This document shows, in pieces, positions 53,423-64,000 of a stretch of 64,000 nt of DNA. The translations under genes and the position numbers were made by a program. The first letter of the stretch is position 1, and each line of letters starts with the position of its first letter. This DNA is from Hemicentrotus pulcherrimus. Taxonomy: Eukaryota > Echinodermata > Echinoidea > Camarodonta > Strongylocentrotidae. The notes beneath the pieces were generated by a model. It saw only the letters and a program-made list of their open reading frames with translations. It did no database searches and was not told the origin of the DNA. Where the stretch lies: positions 1-64,000 of the forward strand of contig BEXV01000119.1 of NCBI GenBank assembly GCA_003118195.1, given 5' to 3'.

Positions 53423-53650
53423 AATGGCGGCTCTGACAACGGGGGCGACTCCATACTCAGACGGACTGGAGGTGAACTTTGGTGGGGGTCCAGCCCGAGA
53501 GCCTCCCCCACCATCACCCGAGGTGACACAGAAGAAGACTAAATCACCCGCGGGCTTCATCGTGTCTCTGCTGACCAGTAATCGTTCTCTGTTCATCTTC
53601 AGCGAGGAGAACTTCATTCGGAGATGTGCAAAATGGCTAACCGAGTGGCT
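53423..53650 (+). CDS. Coding exon B: pre-S1 N-terminus of a Cav2-type voltage-gated calcium channel alpha-1 subunit
   Basis: Encodes 75 complete residues, from an ATG at 53424 (MAALTTGATPYSDG) to RSLFIFSEENFIRRCAKWL and TEW. The last 25 residues match the block that sits immediately before helix S1 of repeat I in Cav2 channels, where vertebrate and insect proteins read approximately NRSLF-F-SEDN-(V/I)RK-(Y/F)-(A/T)K-I-EWPPFE. The first half is a variable, Gly/Pro-rich linker (GGGPAREPPPPSPE). The product would be the pore-forming subunit of a presynaptic-type calcium channel in the plasma membrane, with this part in the cytoplasm. The 5' side is an AG acceptor (ttgccgttacag) leaving one base (A) before the ATG, so the frame can continue from exon A in phase 2. 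The 3' side is not a GT donor but ATATCCTTTA at 53651, the minor-spliceosome consensus. After TGG the next codon begins CT, so a Leu replaces the usual first Pro of EWPPF. Cav1 and Cav3 fit this block less well. Confidence 0.85.
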
Positions 53651-53660
53651 ATATCCTTTA
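53651..53660 (+). promoter_or_regulatory. U12-type (AT-AC) 5' splice site
   Basis: The bases following the last Cav2 codon are ATATCCTTTA, which matches the minor-spliceosome 5' splice site consensus (ATATCCTTT) at every position. No usable GT donor lies near the point where Cav2 homology stops: the GT in CCGAGTGG at 53645 is a poor donor, and reading on past TGG gives non-conserved residues and then a stop. Voltage-gated sodium and calcium channel genes are a classic location for AT-AC introns, which supports this reading. The matching branch site and AC acceptor were not found in the window. Confidence 0.85.
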
Positions 53661-56600
53661 CTGCATTCATTTTTTGAAATACATATTGGGGTTTCTTTTT
53701 TTTTGTTGGTCTTACTATAAACGAGATTTGCTGCTTTATCTAATGGTGGTAGTATATTGTTTTATAATGCATGACAAATGATTTAATTGTGTTTGAAGGA
53801 GGTGGATATTAAACAACATAACCATAATTCCATGCGATTTCTATGCAAGCATGTACTCCATCATAAAAACATTAATTATTTACGTATTGGTACTCATAAC
53901 GCGTTCAATACAACGATGGTTATAAACCACATGGATATTATGGGCTCTGTAGACATCTCAATTCAATATTCCTTTAATAATTACCGATAATGGAGGTTCT
54001 GTATTAGATCAAACGTACTATAATGTATGTTTTCGATTTCTCCGACATTTGCTAGGCGAAGTATAGATCTATCAGAGTAGTACCCATATGCCTCTATATA
54101 TGTGTTTAAACACCAGGGTCCATAGCCAATAGTTCTCTTCAATTATGAATCATTTCTCATGACATTCAATAGAGGCAATGTGCGATTTCAATGAATAATT
54201 CATGTTTTGTAATGCCACTTTGAATCAATAATTGGGTTTACCATTTGGCTGTATATTCAAATGGAATAGTACAACCAGCGGCTATAATTGTATTATAATT
54301 TGCGTACACATCGCTAATTTCACATTTATAATATTGCTGTACATGACACGCGTGATATTAATATACGCATTCCCGCTCCTCCGTACGCGGCGCTCCATAC
54401 ATACAGGGTTAAATCGATACGCGGCATACCATGTACATATGCACGAATCAATACCAAAGCGTACACAAACTATACTACCTCATGTCATCGCCATATTGTG
54501 CTGAATTGCACAGAGACACAATGCGCTTTGACAATGGCGACATTCATGGAACAAAAATTAATATTACTCATGTAGACAGTATTTTGTTATACCTCATTAA
54601 GTTTTTAAAATGATGCACTTTATTTAGTACCATTCATTCCCTGACTGTAAATATGGATATCGTTTCTCAAACCAGAAGATCACTCATGTTTAACCCTTCA
54701 ATACGAATAAGACATGTTTCGTCCGGTGCTTTTGATGATGATTGCACATTTTAGGGGAGATGACAAATTACCAAACCTTGGTTCATGTCTCTCATTATCC
54801 CTCTTTTCAGGGAACATATTACCTGCGCAATACTAGTCCCCCTCTATTCCCCTCTATTCCCCCTATTAGTCATATCAGGGTGTAGTGATATTTCAGAACG
54901 ACTAAGATTGAAGGGTAATACATTATTTAAGATAAAACGGGAAACGAGGTCGTTATTAAGCAGTAAATCTCATTTACATAATTATAGAATTAAAGGGATT
55001 TGAGAGCTAAACTTTACCACTCCACTATACTTAACGAATTTTAAAGGAAGGTATGCATGTTTCCCTTCATTTTGTTTCAATCTTTAAAAGGCCTATGTGC
55101 TTTTACGTTTTGAGTAAGATAATTAGATAAGGATCAGCAAGTCTTTGCATACAAGTATAAAGATTCTCCCTCCTGCCCTTTATGTTAAACGAAATTCGAC
55201 CTTAAGGCACTAAAACCGAAACAGCTGCTGCCAAGGTATCTCTGTATAGTCCTCAAATAGTGGACGTATTTTTCAAAATACAATGTGTCATGCCTTTAAG
55301 CCATTACTTACAGTTTGATCTTTACAAGCATTTCAATGCCTATAAACATGTATATATTTCAGGGAGTATCCGTCGTTCTATTTTGATTTCGCTATCGTTT
55401 TTATGGGCACATCAACCAATGGTTATCCATTAAAATATGTTATTCAATTGCGTTTAAATCAAGGGCAAAAGTAGGCCTGCTTCGTGCGTTTGCAAAAATC
55501 TGAGATTGAGTTCTATTACTGCGCTGGCTTTATATGCAATGAGAAACCACCACATGGTCGCATATGGAGCTCCCCTTGCAAGACAGTGATTGAAGAATTC
55601 GACATAACAAATCACTCTGTGGCAACCAAGACTCATTGAAAGAAAATAGGATTTGACGTGTAATTCCTGCACTATAAAATGGTCATCAATTCCAGCGCAG
55701 GTCACGTGACTGTTGCTTCGATTCACCTCGCGTTGCTTTCATCACGTAACGTTTCCATCTTGGAAGGATGAGATTAGAGAAAGAGATGCAGCCTGAGCTC
55801 CAATCTACCTCACTCTCTCTCTTGACGATATGGATGCATGACATTAAAGGGCATCTCCTTGCTTGCAACCATCCAACCGGGGACTCTTCTTTCTGCAACT
55901 AATCCACACTCAATTCCTTTCCATTCTTTACTTGATACCAAATGAAAAGACAAGACAGTCATAAAACAAACTTCACAACACCTTAAAAACAAAATGAAAG
56001 TATTTCATATATTTATAGAAACAGTATGTAGAGGGATATAGGTATTTTTAAAATATAACCCCCTTTTGATCAGTTTCAAATAGTAATATATACCTGTATA
56101 ATGTAATATGAAAGCTCCTGTACCCTTTTGTTCCTTGGCCATTAAAGCGTGTATTTATTTTAAGTTTTAACTTTTATCAGACCATCACTGTAAAAATTAT
56201 GTATTTGTAGAGCTAGTTCACTACTGTCTAGAGATGTTTAGATTCTGAGCATAATGCTAATTCTTTTCGTAAAAAAGTAACCAAAACTATGTACGTACAC
56301 GCTCCTTTCCAACCAGAACAAATATAACCTTCCTTCTTTGTAAATAACACAATATCAAATTTAAACCATACATTTTTTTTTAGCAAGGATCAACAAAGTT
56401 ATTTTGATTTCCCCTTAGACATGTTAAATTTCTCTATTCTATATTATGTTCTGTATAATTATTATGAATTCCTGGAAATAATGAAAAGGGAAAACAAATT
56501 GACATTAACTTCATTACGTGGTCATGACATCCTGAGTTTTTGTTCACAGTTTACATAGATCATGTAATTGGTGCAAAGTAAATTCTCACCCTGTAATACA

Positions 56601-57732
56601 GCAGGGAGGCTTCTCTTATATCACATTAAGCTATAAACTTGGTAATTTCGAGATCGTGTTATTATCCTCGCATAGTTTATTTCTCACGAGTAATATTACT
56701 CCCACAAAAGCAATAACGCATCCACGAACCCATCTGTTGTATTGGCTAAGCAATATTACCAGGGTTGTACGAGCAAATTTAGTCCAATCTTGTAAATATA
56801 GCTCGCATGATGATATCAAAATTGAATTTGGCACATAATTCAGTCTGTCTGGAGAAGTATTTTCCCCTTTTTTTTCTTTGATTCAGGTAAGGGCAGTGTC
56901 TATGCGATGTAACAAGTACTCAGAAAATAGAAGACAGTAATTCCCTATGATATTAACGTCGTTTACACTACTCTCAGGAGGCATACTGATTAGACATGCA
57001 AAGTACCTACTTAATAATTTCTAGTTCTTCTTCTATTATTCCATCTAGGAAAACACCATAGCAGCATAAAGTATTAAGACTTTCTGTGCTAAAATGAAAG
57101 AAATATAACGAAAGGATAAATTGTAGTTACATCAACTAGATCTACAGAAGATATGGAGTCATGGGTCCCGGGTTATTACGTCGTTTTATTTGTACAAAAT
57201 TGTAATTACAATAGAAGATTAGAACATGATTTGTTGAATTAATAAGCATTCTGTGTGTGCATTTTACCACCTGAGGATGATTGAAATATAAGTGCAGTTT
57301 GACTTTCCCCTTCCTCATAATATATCTAGAATAAGATATATAGCAAAGCTATAATGGTGCTCGTTAACATGGCGTATGTGCGTCAATTCAAAATTGCTAA
57401 TCATTCTCTGAACTATTTAGGTTATAGTTAGTCATAATTACTCTTGGGAATTTGATCGAAAAGGAAAATTTAAAATGTCAAATGCATGAGTGATTGTGTT
57501 TATGAACAATATTATTGGATTATGAATATATGAACTGGAACTACACAACACGAATCGGTAAATTGGGTACCTATAATGACAAAACTACGTACACGCTACA
57601 TGTGAGTTTTGACTGCAATATAGTGTTATTAGCAGTCGATAGAAAATTTCAATTTCTACCAACTGGCTTTTATTTATTTATCGATTGTACTTTCCTAAAT
57701 TAGATTCATAGAAAGCTATTTTGATATTTTTA

Positions 57733-57790
57733 ATAATGATAATGAATAATCAAGATAATAGTAACATTTACATAGCGCTGAATAAATATG
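57733..57790 (-). repeat. Degenerate SINE 3'-end fragment
   Basis: A degenerate (AAT)n stretch followed by ACATTTACATAGCGCTGAA, the same order as the reverse-oriented SINE end near 19.8 kb. No tRNA-like head is present. Confidence 0.35.
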
Positions 57791-57844
57791 TTCACGAGCG
57801 TTTCCAAACGTACATTTTGCGACATTAACATACTGGCTAATGTT

Positions 57845-57871
57845 AAAAAAAGCGAGCTTCGCTCCTTTTTT
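57845..57871. repeat. Short hairpin flanked by A and T runs
   Basis: AAAAAAAGCGAGCTTCGCTC followed by CTTTTTTT forms a near-perfect stem-loop. Such a stem with a T run can stop pol III, but no pol III gene was recognised upstream. It may be the remnant of a repeat. Confidence 0.4.
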
Positions 57872-59634
57872 GTCGCCCCTTCATAAATTTCGCATCAACA
57901 CGGAAACCTAGCCGGGGAAGGTCACATTAGACTTGTGGGACATTATACGTGTCGAATTGAACCGCCACAGCTAGTTATATCCAAATCCAATATGGCCGAC
58001 CTGCGTTAGTATTGTACAACTGGGACTTTGGGTTTTCTCAGAAAGGGATTTTATATCTCTTGATTGTGACCTACATTTGGAAGTGTTATAATATATCATT
58101 TGTAGGTCGTAGGTGGAAACAGTTAGATCAAACTCTTCTGACATTAGACCAAACGTGGCGAAATTGAAAGGAATGGAGCCCCACCCCGCCCCAAAACGTC
58201 TCTTATTAAAAGAAAATAATAAAGAATTTATGAAATAGACCTACTGCACGCTGTCCAATCATAACACAATTTAAACCGACAAAAATGGGGGGAATCCCAC
58301 AGCAATAACATTTGAATGTGAAGAATAAAGACAATAAGATACTAAATCTTACAGTCGACCAATGCAATAATCATCTCCACGCTACTGTTCTAAACCCTTC
58401 CACAGAAAATCATGATGTCATAATGAGAAAGCAAATACCTGTCATTTTTCCAGGAATCCTACGATTCGTATCCGCTGATAAACGAGAAAGTGCCTGCTTA
58501 CAATTTCTTAGACTCTTTACATACGTTTCATATCTATTAGGTATGTAAATAACAAAAGATTCAGCTTTTATAATTTGTCCTCTTTCGGGATTCTTTCAAC
58601 ACAATACAGTTTGATTCAAGCAAAAGCAACATATATCTGTCATTGAACCTGGACATGTGATTTTTAAAATATAAGTACAGGCTGTCTCAGAAGACTATTA
58701 ATCACTCTTGCTTGTCTAATGGTTGTCTTGGTATCGTGGAAAATATGGTGTCGAATATTATAATTACAAAGCGTGGCTAATTCCATGTACTTCTCGGTTG
58801 CCGTAGCAATAGAAGCCAACATTCATGTATGTCTTGGAAACATGATTTCGGTGCTTTTGATCCTTACATGAAAGAGTTATCATGTAATAAAGCGAACGTA
58901 ATAAACACTTCACTCGAGCGAATAAACGATCTTTTTCATGCATGCAAGATTTGTACATCCCTTTCCATTAAATCTCTTTGATACTAATATACAATTTTCA
59001 GAGCTTTTATTTGAATGACGATTATACCAGCACATTATTCCATTTTAGTTACGTAATCTCCATGATGAGTGTTTTTCCGTGATGAAACTAGAATATGTGA
59101 TTTAAGAAGTGAAGAGAAAAAGAAATGAATCTCAAAGTCGGCATAATTGTTGTGGTTTTCTTTATTAACATGAACTATGAAAATGTCTATCGTTCGATGA
59201 GAAGAGAAAATTGCCATTATTTCCCGTAGAGAAAGTGAGCTTTAGATTGCCTAATTAAATGCACACTTAATATTCCAATGACCAGAAAGAGAGAGGTTTC
59301 GCAAGCTACATGTTAATGAATTATTCATCCATTCGCATCCACTGCAAAATTCTTCCACAACTCTAATACAAGCCGACTTTGCCTATCTAAATAACACGTA
59401 TTTATAGAGTGTATAAAATTGCACTGACGAATTCATCGGGACGTAGCATTGTGAATGTTGAAGTTGAAATGGAAGCCAAGGTTTCTGGCGTGAGTCCGCC
59501 ATTTTAAGGTTGTTCATCTTGAATTATTAGCAGGATAGGAGCAGGAGAAAGGTAGCTTTATTATGTACGGTTCAAGTGCCCAACGCCGTATCTTATAACA
59601 CTCTTCTCTGCATTATGAGTGCTTCGGCAGCTTC

Positions 59635-59935
59635 GCCTTCACCTTCTCTCGATCTATCCATCTCTCCATCTCTTCAGCGCTCCATCCCTACCTCTCCCAT
59701 TTTATCCATCTCACCCTCTTTCAATATCGCCATCTCACCATCTCCCTCTGTCCATCTCTCCCTCTTCATTTCTCCCTCTCCATATTTCTCACTCTCTATA
59801 TTTCTCCCCCTCTTTATCTGTTCATCTCTCCCTCTCTTTATCTCGTCATCTCTCCCTCCTTTACCCCTCTCCCTTCTCACCCCCCCCCCTCTCTCTCTCT
59901 CTCTCTCTCCCCCTCTCCCCTCTCTCTCTTAATTT
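59635..59935 (+). repeat. CT-rich tract
   Basis: A degenerate CATCTCTCCCTCT-type pyrimidine tract ending in a C run and (CT)n. The Ser/Pro/Leu-rich frames of 118 and 130 residues are repeat translations. Confidence 0.8.
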
Positions 59936-61564
59936 TCTCCCTACAATCTTGTCACACGGTTTTCTTTATTCTGTCACGCTCTGGTATTTCATAAGATTTC
60001 CCTTTCCTTAATTACTCTTTCCAGACTTCTCGTTGTCTCTCCCCCCCCCCTCGCCAATCCTAACCAATCTCATTTCCACATACTTTTTAAATTCATATTT
60101 CGTTTTTTTATTATTTTGTTGCTGATTTTGTCTGTTTAGCATTAATTTGTCATGCAAAGCGCATATGGAGCAATATTGAATTGGATTTTTGTTATGTATA
60201 TAGGCCTACGTATATATCTATGTATGTCCTTCGCTTTGTTCATTTCGCTCTTTTTATTCTCTCCGTCTCAACCTTTACTCTGTTTCATTCTAATAAATAC
60301 TTTTTTTTTAATTTCAAGGATATTTTATGTTTTAATGTGTTTAACCCATTTTGAAACAGTTAAATTTCCATTACACTTCAGCACCTATGTGCATTCAGCA
60401 GATGTGAGATGGACGAGGTGGAAGAGGTGGATAATATGAGTGGGAGAGATAACTAAAAAGTCTTTCAATTAATGTGTTTACCAATACCACGCAAAAAGTG
60501 TAGGACTACTAGAGAGTGGGATTGGAGAAAGAGATATAGAGAGAGGTGAGGAGAGATGGAGAGAGGCGGTTAGAAAGAAAATGAGTTTGTTTCAGTTGAG
60601 GAGCTAGGCAGAGAATCGAACGGAGTCTCATCTTACAGTCCCCCGAGACAGCCCGGGACACTTCATCGCCTATAGCTCAGAGCCTCTCTAGCTGAATGAT
60701 AAAAACAACAGCCAACATTACATTCAAAGAACAAAACAAAAGAATCCACTTCATTTCGTACAGACTTTTGCTTCAGAAGATTAGATGTGTATGGAACGAG
60801 GTAATCTTGGCGCGCCGTGTAACAGCTTACCCTAATAAACATGACAAATAGTTTGACAAATCTCCTCTGGAAAATAGGATTACAATGTATATGGATTCAC
60901 TTTAAAAATGTTCTGAGGCAAGTTATTATTTTGAACAAAGAAACAAAGATTTTGAAGAATGTATAGTAATCAATTGATTATTACATTTCCAGGAAGGAGA
61001 AGGAGTGTAACAATAACACAAAATACAAGAAAAAGAAATATAATTTTGTTCAATTTAGTGAAATGGCATCATCAGCTTAAAGGTTTCATTTTTTAAATTA
61101 TAATCATCACAAAAGAATCAAAAGTACGTATTTTCTTTTTTACAGATATCCCCTGCATATCTCCAGCAGCATCTTCTGCAAATTTTACCAATATATACAA
61201 TGTAAAACAGTATCGAAACAAGAGACTCCTTATCACTGTTTTAAAAAACTTTCTCATAGGTTTTTTTTAAAAACATTATAAGGTTTATAAGGTTCAACTT
61301 TACTGTTCATTATAATCAGTGGAAATTCGTGGTATTTCAATTGTATACGAATACATTTATTTCATGCAGTTTTAAACCAGGGGCGAATGTTCTTAAAGAT
61401 GCCGAATGGTACATTTAATATTTTTGTGACGAACCTCTAGTGCTCATGTCCCAGTTGGTACTCAAAGAAACACGCGCTTCGAGTGTCTCAATTTGCGACT
61501 CTTTATTCGGTACGAGCGAGAAGAAGGTTTGAACAGATCGTGACCGAATTTCATCTTCTCTCCT

Positions 61565-61880
61565 GTGATTGCTGACATTCGAGGGGTAGATATATCTTCT
61601 CTGCCTACTACCACCCCTCCCATTCTCTCTCTCTCTCTCTCTCCTTCTCCTCCCCTTTCTCTGCCTCTTTCTCCCATCTACATCCTTCAATCTCTCTGTC
61701 TCTTCCTTTTTACTTTTTACTTTATCTCTCTATACTTTATATATCGTACCTCTTTAGCCCCCTCTCTTTCTCAACATTTCTCCCTTTCCCTCTTTCTTCA
61801 TCTCTCCCTCTCTCCCTCTCTCCCTCTCTCTGTCATATCCCACCTGTTCCCTGTATCTCTCTTTCCCCCTCATTATGTGT
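61565..61880 (+). repeat. CT-rich tract
   Basis: (CT)n at about 61623-61643 and CTCTCCCT units at about 61800-61832 within a pyrimidine-rich stretch. Confidence 0.8.
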
Positions 61881-62064
61881 CTCTCCCCTTTCCTTTCTTT
61901 CTTTTTGCCTTTGTGTATACCAAACTCTCTCTCCAATATTGACAGGGGGAGCACGTCTTTGCAGATGTAAGGTCAATTATATTTCGAGTTCCATGTAATG
62001 TCCTCTTCTCCTTCACAACTCTTAAACAAAAATGCCTCGTTAAATTTGATCTCATTTTCCTGAA

Positions 62065-62420
62065 ATACCCCCTCGCTTTCTCTCTCTGGTTTACCTCATT
62101 TTTCTCTCTTTTCATCTCTCCCTCTCTCTATCTCTCTAACTTCCCTCTCTGTCTTTCTCTTTCACTCTCCTCTCCATCTGTTCTTGATTGTATAAGCGCT
62201 GATGAAATGAATATGGACTCGACATATCTAGGGTTAACTTCATTCGGAATGTCATTCACTCTCCCCTCCAATTCACAATGCTCATTATTGTAAACGTTTT
62301 GAATTGGCTCTACCTTTGAGCAGCCAGTAATTTCCCTCTCTTTCTCTGTCTGTCTGTCTGTCTCTCCCTATATTTGTGTCTCTCTCCCGCTCTCCTTTCC
62401 CACCTTTCTCCCCCCTATTT
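62065..62420 (+). repeat. CT-rich tracts with (CTGT)n
   Basis: Pyrimidine-rich segments at 62065-62175 and 62335-62420. The second contains a short (TCTG)n run near 62346-62362. Confidence 0.7.
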
Positions 62421-64000
62421 CCCATTTTATCCATCTATAAGTTTTGATTGAAAAATCCGTGCCACAATACAGTCAGTTTTTAAGAACAAAGATAAGGACA
62501 GCCTCATATGTTTCTTCCTCTCCCTACCCCAGCCCCAATATCCAAACATTATGGATTTTATTTCTTGAAGCTGAAGAAAATTGTATTTAGTAAAGGAAGG
62601 CTGTGAGATTCCCAATGTTCTAAAAATATGAGTAACTGTTTATGTGGAACTTCGGATTTGATCGATAGACGGCTGGCTGCTTTTCCCGTCCTAAAAAGCC
62701 TTCTGCATGAGACTCTGTCAATATTTGTAATCAGTTAGAAATTTTTCGTTGGTCTGATCAATCTTATAATGGTAACTTAATTCTGAGCATTTATATTGCC
62801 AATTGATTTACCCACTCAAGATTGATTTAAATATAATAATTTAAATTTGTAAGAGTAATTATTTTCAATTTGATATTGAAGTTATCTTGTTTGCGAGATA
62901 GTGGTGCAAGATTAATCTATATTCGTGCCTTTTATAGCAAAATTGAGATTTTTATGAGCAAGTCTCCCCACTCGAAGAGTTAGAATTTATATGGGACCCC
63001 TGAAAAAACGAGCTCTTTGCCCAGTCGCAATTATCAGGACACTGGCAGTAATAAATGCCCGCCTGTAGGAAGGTCTCGGACGCAGAGTGGTGACATACCT
63101 CCAGGGTAAGGAAAGAAAGTGTTCCAAGTGTTTACCATAGTGTGAGGGTGAAGAGATTCAGCACCTGTCTCTTAACTTAATTATGTTACATCATCGGCTA
63201 TTGGTGCACGATTATGTAGGCCGGCCAATTGCCTTTCGCCTTTCCTAAACGGAAAAAGGGTGTTTCCAAGAGCTCAGATTGGACTGAGGAAACTATTTAA
63301 GGCGATTCACCTGTACATTGTCAGGTATATTTACATACACTGCCTTTTTTGGACCAAAAAATGAGGTCTCACGTTTGGTTGGCATGTACTTCTTCTAGAC
63401 GACAAGAGCCCAGAAACATATGACTTTAAAAGGACTTCTGGTTCTCGACGTTTCAGTCATGTTTCATTAATTATGCAAATTTATGCACATTCGTAGCCAG
63501 AAAAATGACCGTATATAATGTCTTAGCTTTAAAATATTTTAAAAAACTGACCTATTAGTAAATGTATGTTTGTTATTTAGCTTTCAAGCAATAGAAAGCC
63601 ACATAATATAGATGCATTATTAATTGAAGCACTTTTAATTATAATGAAACCGATCTTACAACAGATATGAAATTACACCTCTGTGGAGATATGAATTCAT
63701 ATGCCATGTATAGATTCACAGTTAAAAACAATTGGAAGATGTAACTCATTCACAACCATTAAGTCTATAAAAGTGGCTATATACTTGTATATGTGTCCCT
63801 CGTGTGTGAATAGGTTCATCTGCATTCACTACGTTAACATCTCATCGAGATAAGAAGCATACGTGTATAATGGCGGATGTTTTTACTTGCTGATAAGACC
63901 AGTCTCTCGTTAATTTGAATTCCCGACATCCTTCCATCTAGTTGCTCCTACAATCGATAACGTGTCCTCTTTTCTTAACTAGCTCGCGATGAATGCCAAA

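Larger units (their letters stand above)
53651..64000 (+). other. 5' part of the U12-type intron; no further exon recognised
   Basis: From the AT-AC donor to the end of the window I find no sequence encoding the expected continuation (PFEY followed by helix S1). The stretch contains AT-rich DNA, CT-rich tracts around 59640-59935, 61565-61880, 62065-62175 and 62335-62420, a short hairpin at 57845-57871 and a SINE-like fragment near 57733-57790. The next exon is presumably beyond 64000. Confidence 0.55.

Noticed and set aside
53417..53617. Minus-strand 66-residue frame opposite exon B
   Set aside because: It is a shadow of the Cav2 coding strand.
53645..53646. GT at CCGA|GTGG as the donor of exon B
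   Set aside because: It is a poor match to the donor consensus and would cut off the conserved Trp, while an exact U12-type donor lies 6 bases downstream at the expected place.
53424..53720. Reading exon B on to the stop codon at 53720 as a complete 98-residue protein
   Set aside because: The part after TEW (LYPLLHSFFEIHIG...) is not conserved and begins exactly at an AT-AC donor, so it is intron sequence.
59990..60030. TTTCCTTAATTAC as the U12 branch site and AC acceptor for the Cav2 intron
   Set aside because: The branch-like match is fair, but the sequence after either AC does not encode PFEY or an S1 helix.
1..64000. CRISPR arrays, phage or bacterial defence systems
   Set aside because: No repeat-spacer arrays, operons or ribosome-binding sites; the sequence is eukaryotic in every respect.

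Overview
This window looks like non-coding-rich DNA from an animal nuclear genome, most likely a marine deuterostome, with an echinoderm such as a sea urchin as my best guess. The evidence is a high AT content, sparse exons with GT/AG and AT-AC splice signals, tRNA-derived SINEs with (ATT)n tails, many small foldback elements, long polypurine/polypyrimidine microsatellites, and frequent TACATGTA palindromes. There is no prokaryotic gene organisation. Two single 'n' bases (near 22054 and 48130) indicate a draft assembly. The species cannot be fixed from this sequence alone.

Only one gene can be supported. It lies on the + strand and appears to be the 5' (N-terminal) end of a voltage-gated calcium channel alpha-1 subunit of the Cav2 (P/Q-, N-, R-type) family. 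The first visible exon is 13290-13692. It encodes a charged, Ser/Pro- and coiled-coil-like N-terminal segment and ends at a perfect GTAAGT donor in phase 2. The second is 53423-53650. It encodes the conserved block just before transmembrane helix S1 of repeat I (RSLFIFSEEN...LTEW) and starts in the matching phase. It ends at ATATCCTTTA, a textbook 5' splice site of the minor (U12-type) AT-AC spliceosome. The two exons flank an intron of about 39.7 kb. The exons for repeat I S1 onward were not found in the remaining 10.3 kb and presumably lie downstream of the window.

Layout: 1-13289 is upstream or intronic DNA with several foldback elements (1504-1624, 2992-3221, 4412-4546, 10107-10186, 12415-12535) and a full-length tRNA-derived SINE (about 5027-5398). 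13290-13692 is exon A. 13693-53422 is the giant intron, holding a second SINE type in two nearly identical copies (22055-22213 and 31009-31312), a long imperfect hairpin (21442-21546), simple repeats, a CpG-rich stretch with clustered CRE-like sites (about 32340-32610), a GC-rich promoter-like stretch (about 49540-49960), and a diverged local duplication (52120-53222). 53423-53650 is exon B. 53651-64000 is the start of the U12-type intron and is rich in CT/GA tracts.

Most open reading frames in the window are translations of GA/CT microsatellites or chance openings in AT-rich DNA, and they are not called as genes.
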